Assembly (NCBI GenBank): GCA_020025425.1
Contig: JAHHSD010000064.1
Location: forward strand, 1-7,853
Source: Oscillospiraceae bacterium
Lineage (GTDB): Bacteria > Bacillota > Clostridia > Oscillospirales > Oscillospiraceae
DNA length: 7,853 nt
Direction: 5' to 3'
How positions within the stretch are numbered: position 1 is the stretch's first letter; each line of letters begins with the position of its first letter. A model generated the notes under the pieces. It made no database searches, was not told where the DNA came from, and was given only the letters and a program-made list of their open reading frames with translations. Shown here one piece after another: positions 1-7,853 of the stretch. A program made the position numbers and the translations under genes.

Positions 1-442
1 CCCGGGAGGTGGCGGGGGCATAGGCCGAGGGCTTCACCACCGCGCAGTTGCCCGCGGACAGGGCGCCGATCAGCGGCTCCAGGGCCAGCTGGACCGGGTA
101 GTTCCAGGGGGACATGATGAGGACCACCCCGTAGGGCTCGGGATGGGTCCGGCTTTTGGAGGGGAACTGGGCCAGGGGAGTGGGGACACGCCGGTCTCTG
201 GCCCATCGGTCCAGATGCTTCAGGTGGAAGCGCAGCTCGTCCCGGACCAGGCCGACCTCGGTCATATAGCCCTCATAGGGGGCCTTGCCCAGGTCGGACT
301 CCAGGGAGGAGAGCAGCTGCTCCTCCCGGGCCGTCACCTCCCGCAGAAGGGCGCGCAGCGCCTCCTTCCGGGCTGAGAGGGGCAGGGTGGCACCGGTGCG
401 GAAGTGGCGGCGCTGGGTCTGTACGATGGACTCGATGGACAT
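1..442 (-). CDS. Aldehyde dehydrogenase, N-terminal 147 residues (cut by window edge)
   Basis: NAD(P)-dependent aldehyde dehydrogenase oxidising an aldehyde to a carboxylate in the cytoplasm; the substrate cannot be read from this part. The frame opens at ATG 442 with an AAAAGGAGG site 7 nt upstream (450-458) and stays open to base 1. The translation starts MSIESIVQTQRRHFRTGATL and carries the family's hallmarks: SDLGKAPYEGYMTEVG at residues 49-64, PYGVVLIMSPWNYPVQLALE at 103-122 (the SPWNYP motif near the NAD site and substrate tunnel), and GNCAVVKPSAYAPATS at 131-146. Spacing of these motifs matches the roughly 455-residue class 3-like enzymes (YwdH/AldH type). The catalytic Cys and Glu lie beyond the window. 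It follows the DUF421-DUF4363 pair on the same strand after a 75-nt gap with its own promoter candidate, so it may be independently transcribed. Family call is firm; the exact role is unknown. Confidence 0.93.
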   Translation of the reverse strand, partial: MSIESIVQTQRRHFRTGATLPLSARKEALRALLREVTAREEQLLSSLESDLGKAPYEGYMTEVGLVRDELRFHLKHLDRWARDRRVPTPLAQFPSKSRTHPEPYGVVLIMSPWNYPVQLALEPLIGALSAGNCAVVKPSAYAPATSR

Positions 443-481
443 GGCAGGTCCTCCTTTTGCGGCAGAATCGGATGTTATCTT

Positions 482-511
482 ATTTTACCACAAAAGGGCG
501 GGAAACCACAA
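482..511 (-). promoter_or_regulatory. Candidate sigma-A promoter for the aldehyde dehydrogenase gene
   Basis: Read on the minus strand: -35 TTGTGG (506-511), an 18-nt spacer, and -10 TAAAAT (482-487) preceded by TGG, which gives an extended -10. The -10 matches the consensus at 5 of 6 positions and the -35 only at 3 of 6. It lies between the DUF4363 stop and the dehydrogenase start, leaving a leader of about 35 nt. TTGTGGT occurs twice here, in the -35 and again just before the -10. No terminator is visible in this gap, so read-through from upstream remains possible. Confidence 0.4.
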
Positions 512-517
512 GGCCGG

Positions 518-898
518 TCACAGGACATTCTCCCAGGAGGGCCGCTCCAGCCCGGCCAGAAGATGCAGACGGGTGATGAGTGCCATATTGGCGGCGTTGT
601 ATTCCTCCGGTGCCTTCCGAGCCAGGTACTGGTCCAGCGACTGGAAGGAGAGGAGCACGGCATCCAGATCGGTGTGGGGGAGAAGGGCGTGGAGAATGAA
701 ATCGTGCTTCTCCCATCCCTCAAAGGCGGTCTGGGTCAGAGCCTGCGCAGAATCCCAGTCCCCGAGCCGGACAGCCTGCTGGGCCTGGGTGAGGGAGTCA
801 ATTGCGTCTCCGGCAAACCGATCCACGGCGGCACTGGTGGTCAGCGAGGCGGTGAGCATCAGGACTAAAATGGTACCAGCGATCCAAAGACGTCTCAT
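518..898 (-). CDS. DUF4363 family small exported or membrane-anchored protein
   Basis: A 126-residue protein of unknown function. Residues 1-4 (MRRL) are basic, followed by a hydrophobic stretch at about 5-22 with a small-residue region (TTSAA) that could be a signal peptidase site or simply end a membrane anchor; the rest is soluble and mostly helical. The repeated short helices with the W-D and W-E-K-H-D pattern (residues 48-67) and the acidic/hydrophobic LLPHTDLDAVLLSFQSLDQYL segment resemble the DUF4363 family, usually about 120-130 residues, so it looks complete. The start ATG (896-898) overlaps the stop of the DUF421 gene as ATGA, with AAGGAGG 8 nt upstream inside that gene, indicating translational coupling. 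DUF4363 proteins are commonly encoded directly after a DUF421 protein in Clostridia, which supports the call. No catalytic motif is visible. Confidence 0.75.
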   Translation of the reverse strand: MRRLWIAGTILVLMLTASLTTSAAVDRFAGDAIDSLTQAQQAVRLGDWDSAQALTQTAFEGWEKHDFILHALLPHTDLDAVLLSFQSLDQYLARKAPEEYNAANMALITRLHLLAGLERPSWENVL

Positions 899-1593
899 CG
901 TGATTTCCTCCTTGTGGGCTCCAGACTCTTTTTTGACAGGTAGACACCGCCTGTCTCATCCACTGTCATCAGGAATACTTCGCTGGGATCGGTGCAGTCC
1001 TGGGCCTTCAGCTGCTTGGTCAGCCAGTTCTGCTCGTAGCCCAGCCGTTTCAGGTTGTGCTCCAGCAGGCGGCCGTCACTGATGACCACCAGGGGCAGGC
1101 CCGGCTCCTTGGGGGAGAGGTTGAGCTGCTGGGCCGTGACCGGCTTGAGGGCGGCGTAGGGGAGGACGGACAGCTGTCCGTTGGTCTCCAGAATGGCGTA
1201 CTGCACCTCGGACGGATCGGTATAGCCCTGGGCGCGCAGCTCCTCCAGAAGCTCGTCCACCGTCATGCGGTTGCGCCGCATCTCCCGCTGCTCCAGCTCG
1301 CCGTTGCGGATGACCACACTGGGGCGGCCGCACATCAGGGCCCGGAAACGGACGTTCTTCATGGTGAGCACTGACAGGATCATGGCCAGACACAGCAGGG
1401 TCAGGATGGGAACCACGCCGGCGTACAGGGGGAGCCCCAGGTCCTGCATGGGCACAGAGGCCAGATCGGCGATGATGAGGGAGAGCACCAGCTCGGACGG
1501 CTCCAGCTCGCCCACCTGGCGCTTGCCCATCAGGCGGATCCCGGCGATAATGAGTGCATAGAGAATAATGGTACGGGTGAAAAATGTAAACAT
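895..1593 (-). CDS. DUF421 / YetF-domain membrane protein
   Basis: A 232-residue integral membrane protein of the YetF/YcaP (DUF421) family, biochemical function not established. Three hydrophobic segments are visible: about residues 4-22, 33-49 and 54-79, with the conserved MGKRQVGELEPSELVLSLII signature at 22-41. The C-terminal soluble YetF domain begins near GRPSVVIRNGELEQREMRRN (89-108) and includes LLEELRAQGYTDPSEVQYAI and the LPLVVISDGRL strand. Length is normal for the family. The start at 1593 is supported by TAGGAGGG with 5-nt spacing. It is the first gene of a minus-strand unit with DUF4363, and it is divergent from carAB. Some DUF421 relatives are reported in Bacillus spore membranes, so a spore or envelope role is possible but is inference. 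I found no convincing promoter for it in the divergent gap. Confidence 0.88.
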   Translation of the reverse strand: MFTFFTRTIILYALIIAGIRLMGKRQVGELEPSELVLSLIIADLASVPMQDLGLPLYAGVVPILTLLCLAMILSVLTMKNVRFRALMCGRPSVVIRNGELEQREMRRNRMTVDELLEELRAQGYTDPSEVQYAILETNGQLSVLPYAALKPVTAQQLNLSPKEPGLPLVVISDGRLLEHNLKRLGYEQNWLTKQLKAQDCTDPSEVFLMTVDETGGVYLSKKSLEPTRRKSR

Positions 1594-1711
1594 GGCGCCC
1601 TCCTATGGAATCAAAACAGAATCTTGGCCTTGTGTATCATTCTTTCCGGAGGCGGGAAACAATATCCTGAAGGCACACAGGAAAAAATTTCAGAAAGTTA
1701 AAAATCATATC

Positions 1712-1740
1712 TTGCAAAATCCGATGATTTCCGATACAAT
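1712..1740 (+). promoter_or_regulatory. Sigma-A promoter of carA-carB
   Basis: -35 TTGCAA (1712-1717), spacer of exactly 17 nt, -10 TACAAT (1735-1740). The -10 matches consensus at 5 of 6 positions and the -35 at 4 of 6 with ideal spacing. Transcription should start near 1747, giving a leader of about 70 nt before carA. The leader shows no terminator hairpin and nothing I recognise as a PyrR-type attenuator, so control, if any, is more likely at the promoter. Confidence 0.65.
1717..1730. promoter_or_regulatory. 14-bp inverted repeat inside the carAB promoter spacer
   Basis: AAATC-CGAT-GATTT is a perfect inverted repeat with 5-bp arms around a self-complementary CGAT; a CCGAT word is repeated 10 nt apart (1721 and 1731). 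It lies exactly between the -35 and -10 of the carAB promoter, where a bound protein would block RNA polymerase. That makes it a candidate operator. The arms are short and such a repeat can arise by chance in AT-rich DNA, and no regulator gene is nearby. Confidence 0.3.
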
Positions 1741-1818
1741 GTTATGAACGATTTTTTGGAAATGACCCAGATGGTTACGTCTAGGCAGTATAGAATGAAA
1801 GGCGTGTGATGAAAATTG

Positions 1819-2900
1819 ATGAAGGCGACTTTGATCCTGGCCAACGGAAGCGTATTTTCCGGAACCAGCGTCGGCAGCACTTCGGACCGGATCTGTGAGT
1901 TTGTATTCAACACCTCTATGGCTGGGTACCAGGAGATTCTGACTGATCCCTCCTATGCGGGTCAGGGAGTTGTAATGACCTATCCTCTGATCGGAAATTA
2001 TGGTGTGAACCATGAGGACAACCAGTCTGCCCGTCCCTGGGCGGAGGCACTGGTGGTGCGTCATCTGTCCCCCCGTGGCAGCAATTTCCGCTGTGAGGGT
2101 GATCTGGGCACCTACCTGCATGAGCATAATATTACCGGGATCGAGGATGTGGATACCCGGGCTTTGACCAAGATCCTGCGCAATCAGGGCACCATGACCG
2201 GTATGATCACCTGCTCTGAGCACTTCAACATTGCTGAGGTGCTGGAGAAGCTGCGCGCCTATCAGATCAAGGGCGCTGTGGACCGTGTGACCCGCCAGGA
2301 GCCCCAGGTTTTCCCCGCCCGGGGCGAGGAGAAGCGCCATGTGGCCGTGGTGGACTACGGCGTGACCCAGCATGTGATCGACTGCCTGACCGACCGTGGC
2401 TGCAAGGTCACTGTCCTGCCCGCCCGCACCGGTGCGGAGGAGATCCTGTCCGGCGGCTACGACGGCGCTCTGCTGTCCAACGGCCCCGGCGATCCCGCTG
2501 AAAATATGGAGCTGATCGCTCAGGTGAAGAAGCTCTACGAGAGCAAGCTGCCCCTGTTCGGCCTGGGTCTGGGACACCAGCTGCTGGCTCTGGCCACCGG
2601 CGCCAAAACCAGCCGCCTGAGCTATGGACACCGCGGCGGCAGCTGCCCCGTGAAGGATCTGGAGATGGACCGGGTGTTCATCACCAGCCAGAACCACGGC
2701 TATGTGGTGGACGCCGACAGCGTGGACCCCGCCGTGGCTCAGATCAGCCACATCAACGTCAATGACAAGACGGTAGAGGGCCTGCGCTATCAGCGGGCCA
2801 ACTGCTTCAGTCTCCAGTATGACCCCGAGGCCAATTCCGGCCCTCAGGCTGTGGAGTATGTGTTCGACCGTTTTGTTGCGTCTATGGGAGGTGAGCGGTA

Positions 2901-2901
<1 letters not shown>
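1819..2901 (+). CDS. carA: Carbamoyl phosphate synthetase small subunit, glutaminase site lost (Cys to Gly, His to Asp)
   Basis: Small subunit of carbamoyl phosphate synthetase, which normally hydrolyses glutamine and passes ammonia to CarB for pyrimidine and arginine synthesis. The 360-residue protein has the CarA N-terminal domain (about 1-140, with DPSYAGQGVVMTYPLIGNYG at 43-62) and a class I glutaminase domain (about 172-352). Glutamine-contact positions are kept: Ser45, Gly222/Gly224 of SNGPGDP, Gln254, and Asn292-Gly294-Tyr295 of SQNHGY. The catalytic residues are not. The nucleophile elbow, normally GICLGHQ, reads GLGLGHQ with Gly250 (codon GGT, 2566-2568). The HPEA motif reads DPEA with Asp335 (codon GAC, 2821-2823); Glu337 remains. 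The frame is intact and co-translated with carB, so it probably persists as a structural or allosteric partner. ATG 1819 is chosen for its homologous N-terminus; TTG 1816 is also possible, since an in-frame TGA at 1810 bars anything earlier. No well-spaced ribosome binding site is seen. Confidence 0.95.
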
Positions 2902-6110
<3,209 letters not shown>

Positions 6111-6115
6111 AAAAG

Positions 6116-6159
6116 ATCCCCGCGGATCAGCTTCTTGGGAGCTGATCCGCGGGGATTTT
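6116..6159 (+). terminator. Rho-independent terminator of carAB, probably bidirectional
   Basis: A perfect 17-bp inverted repeat, arms 6116-6132 and 6140-6156, with a 7-nt loop (TCTTGGG), starts 5 nt after the carB stop. On the plus strand it is followed by TTTT. On the minus strand the same hairpin is followed by C and six T (complement of the A run at 6109-6114), so it could also stop minus-strand transcripts that pass the peptide-gene terminator. Confidence 0.9.
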
Positions 6160-6180
6160 ATGATAAATTCTGAAAAATTG

Positions 6181-6208
6181 TTTAAAAAATCCACACCTTT
6201 CGGTGTGG
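6181..6208 (-). terminator. Rho-independent terminator of the minus-strand peptide gene
   Basis: Read on the minus strand, CCACACC-GAAA-GGTGTGG (6208 down to 6191) forms a 7-bp stem closed by a GAAA tetraloop, followed by A and six T (6190 down to 6184). It begins 15 nt beyond the stop codon of the 26-residue peptide gene. The T run is only on this strand, so direction is clear. Confidence 0.8.
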
Positions 6209-6223
6209 TCCGGGGTGATCCGA

Positions 6224-6304
6224 TTACCGCTCGCTGGCAACCAGAGCGCTGTTCTCATAGAGAATGTCTTCCAGATCAACCTGGGGAGTGCTGATGTACT
6301 GCAT
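6224..6304 (-). CDS. Unrecognised 26-residue peptide with its own promoter and terminator
   Basis: Read on the minus strand, ATG 6302-6304 opens a 26-codon frame ending in TAA at 6224-6226. It begins MQYISTPQVDLEDILYEN and ends with residues SALVASER. The peptide is acidic and has no cysteine, no membrane segment and no recognised domain. AAAGGAGG lies 11 nt upstream (6316-6323), a strong site at a somewhat long distance. An extended -10 promoter candidate lies upstream and a tetraloop terminator 15 nt downstream, so it forms a monocistronic unit of about 150 nt between convergent carB and divergent guaA. It resembles in outline the short Y-x-x-P peptides seen near gene starts in gut Clostridia, but I do not know a function. 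It could be a RiPP-like precursor, a regulatory peptide, or an RNA that merely contains a frame. No modification enzyme is nearby. Confidence 0.6.
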   Translation of the reverse strand: MQYISTPQVDLEDILYENSALVASER

Positions 6305-6339
6305 AATCTTATCGACCTCCTTTCCTTTGGTGTAACATT

Positions 6340-6368
6340 ATGATAACAGAGTCAATCCCAAAATACAA
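6340..6368 (-). promoter_or_regulatory. Candidate promoter for the 26-residue peptide gene
   Basis: On the minus strand: -35 TTGTAT (6363-6368), 17-nt spacer, -10 TATCAT (6340-6345) preceded by TGT, an extended -10. The -10 matches 5 of 6 positions, the -35 only 3 of 6. Predicted start near 6333 gives a leader of about 29 nt before the ATG. A TTGACT word lies inside the spacer but has no -10 at a usable distance. Confidence 0.5.
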
Positions 6369-6462
6369 TAGACAAACGATGAATGAATTGTAAAAATTTT
6401 ATAAAGCAAACGTGAAATATCTTTGAAATAACCACATTTTTGAAAAAATTTAGTGATATATA

Positions 6463-6492
6463 TTGCGATAGGGGAGGCACTTGTGGTAGGAT
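6463..6492 (+). promoter_or_regulatory. Candidate guaA promoter
   Basis: -35 TTGCGA (6463-6468), 18-nt spacer, -10 TAGGAT (6487-6492) preceded by TGG (extended -10). Each hexamer matches consensus at 4 of 6 positions. The expected start near 6499 leaves a leader of about 30 nt, too short for a guanine riboswitch, and none of that riboswitch's conserved core is seen anywhere in the gap. Nearby TATATT words lack a matching -35. Confidence 0.35.
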
Positions 6493-6517
6493 ACATATAT
6501 TCTTTGATGATAGATAC

Positions 6518-6523
6518 AGGAGG
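6518..6523 (+). promoter_or_regulatory. guaA ribosome binding site that fixes the start at 6530
   Basis: AGGAGG with 6-nt spacing to ATG 6530. The open frame continues 30 codons upstream to a TTG at 6440, but that extension has no such site, overlaps the promoter candidate and is unlike any GuaA N-terminus. Confidence 0.85.
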
Positions 6524-6529
6524 CATTAT

Positions 6530-7819
6530 ATGAAACAGGATATGATCGTAATTCTGGACCTGGGCAGCGAAGAGAATCCCAAAATTGCCCGTGAGATCCG
6601 TGCCCTTGGCGTTTACAGTGAGATCCATCCCCATGATATCACCCTGGAGGAGCTGAAGGCTCTGCCCAATGTGAAGGGTATCATTCTGAACGGCGGCCCC
6701 AACCGTGTGGTGGATGGTGTTGAGATCGACGCATCCAAGGATATCTATAACTACGAGGTCCCCGTCCTGCTGGTGGATCATAAGGGCGACGAGCCCTGGC
6801 CCACCGATGACGAGGAGCGCAAGGCCGCTCTGAGCAATTTCATTTTCGGCATCTGCGGTGCCGAGGCCAACTGGAATATGGAGAACTTCATTTCCGACCA
6901 GGTGGAGCTGATCCGCAACCAGGTGGGGGACAAGAAGGTCCTGCTGGCCCTCAGCGGCGGCGTGGACTCCTCTGTGGTGGCTGCTCTGCTCGTGAAGGCA
7001 ATCGGCAAGCAGCTGACCTGCGTTCACGTGAACCACGGCCTGCTGCGCAAGGGCGAGCCTGAGCAGGTCTGCAAGGTCTTCGGCGAGGAGCTGGATGCCA
7101 ACCTGGTCTATGTGGACGCCACTGACCGCTTCCTGGACAAGCTGGCCGGTGTGTCCGACCCCGAGCAGAAGCGTAAGATCATCGGCGGCGAGTTCATCCG
7201 CGTCTTTGAGGAGGAGGCCCGCAAGCTGGACGGTATTGAGTTCCTGGGTCAGGGCACCATTTACCCCGACATTATCGAGTCTGGCACCAAGACCGTAAAG
7301 ACCGTGAAGTCCCACCACAATGTGGGCGGCCTGCCTGAGGACCTGCAGTTTGAGCTGGTTGAGCCTCTGAAGATGCTGTTCAAGGACGAGGTCCGCGCAT
7401 GCGGCCGCGCTCTGGGCCTGCCCTCCGCCATGGTGGACCGTCAGCCCTTCCCCGGCCCCGGACTGGGCGTCCGCTGCCTGGGTGCCATTACCCGCGACCG
7501 TCTGGAGGCTGTCCGCGAGTCCGACGCCATCCTGCGTGAGGAGTTCGATAAGAACGGCCTGGCCGGTAAGGTGTGGCAGTACTTCACCGCGATTCCTGAC
7601 ATCAAGAGCGTGGGTGTCCGCGATAATAAGCGTGTCGACGAGTGGTGCGTCATTATCCGCGCTGTCAACACCGTGGATGCCATGACCGCTACCGTGGAGA
7701 ATGTGCCCTTCGAGCTGCTCCAGCACATTACCACCCGCATCACCAATGAGGTCAAGGGTGTTAACCGCGTGCTGTTTGACCTGACTCCCAAGCCCACCGG
7801 AACCATCGAGTGGGAATAA
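6530..7819 (+). CDS. guaA: GMP synthetase with most of the glutaminase domain deleted
   Basis: Converts XMP to GMP in the cytoplasm using ATP and an amino nitrogen. The synthetase part is complete: residues about 115-429 include PP-loop LSGGVDSSVVAALL (141-154), DATDRFLDKLAG, KRKIIGGEFIRVFEEEA, LGQGTIYPDIIESG (239-252), KSHHNVGGLPED, RQPFPGPGLGVR (304-315) and the normal terminus GTIEWE. The front is abnormal. Residues 1-82 match the first half of a class I glutaminase (MIVILDLGSEENPKIAREIR, ILNGGPNRV at 52-60, VPVLLV at 77-82). The next residues should form the GICYGMQ nucleophile elbow, but the chain passes through a charged linker (DHKGDEPWPTDDEERKAALS) straight to NFIFGIC, which normally lies after HPEV. 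About 90 residues carrying the catalytic Cys, His and Glu are gone. The total is 429 residues versus about 510-525, with no stop or frameshift. It should work only with ammonia, unless a separate glutaminase docks to it. Confidence 0.95.
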   Translation: MKQDMIVILDLGSEENPKIAREIRALGVYSEIHPHDITLEELKALPNVKGIILNGGPNRVVDGVEIDASKDIYNYEVPVLLVDHKGDEPWPTDDEERKAALSNFIFGICGAEANWNMENFISDQVELIRNQVGDKKVLLALSGGVDSSVVAALLVKAIGKQLTCVHVNHGLLRKGEPEQVCKVFGEELDANLVYVDATDRFLDKLAGVSDPEQKRKIIGGEFIRVFEEEARKLDGIEFLGQGTIYPDIIESGTKTVKTVKSHHNVGGLPEDLQFELVEPLKMLFKDEVRACGRALGLPSAMVDRQPFPGPGLGVRCLGAITRDRLEAVRESDAILREEFDKNGLAGKVWQYFTAIPDIKSVGVRDNKRVDEWCVIIRAVNTVDAMTATVENVPFELLQHITTRITNEVKGVNRVLFDLTPKPTGTIEWE

Positions 7820-7853
7820 TCGAATAAGTGTTTTAGAGTCCCGGAAAGCCTTG

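Noticed and set aside
1657..1740. Promoter for the DUF421 gene on the minus strand
   Set aside because: TATGAT and GATATT words exist but none has a recognisable -35 at 16-18 nt; the best pairing, TTGTTT with an AATGAT/TGATAC word, is too weak to list.
1756..1796. Second carA promoter from TTGGAA (1756) and TATAGA (1789)
   Set aside because: The spacer is 27 nt, far outside the usable range.
1747..1818. PyrR-type attenuator in the carA leader
   Set aside because: There is no terminator hairpin with a T run and no recognisable PyrR-binding loop.
1705..2751. Open frame of 348 codons on the minus strand, opposite carA
   Set aside because: Antisense shadow of carA; same biased composition, and its end runs through the carAB promoter.
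6440..6529. 30-codon N-terminal extension of GuaA from TTG 6440
   Set aside because: It has no ribosome binding site and covers the likely promoter, and ATG 6530 has an ideal AGGAGG and gives the normal GuaA N-terminus.
6210..6529. Guanine riboswitch or other purine-sensing leader upstream of guaA
   Set aside because: No conserved riboswitch core or paired P1 helix was found, and the apparent leader is only about 30 nt.
6767..6850. Frameshift hiding the missing GuaA glutaminase residues
   Set aside because: Only about 60-80 nt lie between the two conserved flanks, far too few to encode about 90 residues in any frame, so the segment is really absent.
6338..7726. Open frame of 462 codons on the minus strand, opposite guaA
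   Set aside because: Antisense shadow of guaA with the same low-complexity composition and no ribosome binding site or family resemblance.

Overview
The window looks like chromosomal DNA from a fairly GC-rich member of the Clostridia, probably an Oscillospiraceae-type gut anaerobe. The reasons are strong AGGAGG ribosome binding sites, sigma-A-like promoters in AT-rich gaps between GC-rich genes, CTG/GGC/GAG-dominated codon use, and a DUF421-DUF4363 gene pair typical of spore-forming Firmicutes. The assignment is inferred from style, not from a marker gene.

Layout. The left part (1-1593) is read from the minus strand: a DUF421/YetF membrane protein, a DUF4363 small exported protein overlapping it by 4 nt, then, after a 75-nt gap with its own candidate promoter, the first 147 codons of an aldehyde dehydrogenase that runs off the left edge. 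A 225-nt divergent gap (1594-1818) holds a good promoter for carA-carB, the two subunits of carbamoyl phosphate synthetase (1819-6110), whose genes overlap by 1 nt. A strong hairpin terminator follows. The 419-nt gap 6111-6529 also contains a minus-strand transcription unit too short for ordinary gene calling: promoter, ribosome binding site, 26-codon peptide gene and terminator. guaA (GMP synthetase) occupies 6530-7819, and the last 34 bases show nothing recognisable.

Main observation. Both glutamine amidotransferases in the window appear to have lost their glutaminase. CarA is full length and keeps the residues that bind glutamine, but the catalytic Cys is Gly250 and the catalytic His is Asp335. 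GuaA is 429 residues instead of about 510-525; roughly 90 residues that should carry the catalytic Cys, His and Glu are missing in frame, while the ATP-pyrophosphatase/synthetase part is intact. CarB is canonical. Together this suggests that carbamoyl phosphate (for pyrimidines and arginine) and GMP (for purines) are made here with free ammonia rather than glutamine, which would suit an ammonia-rich anaerobic habitat. I cannot tell from the sequence alone whether this is already known in the lineage.
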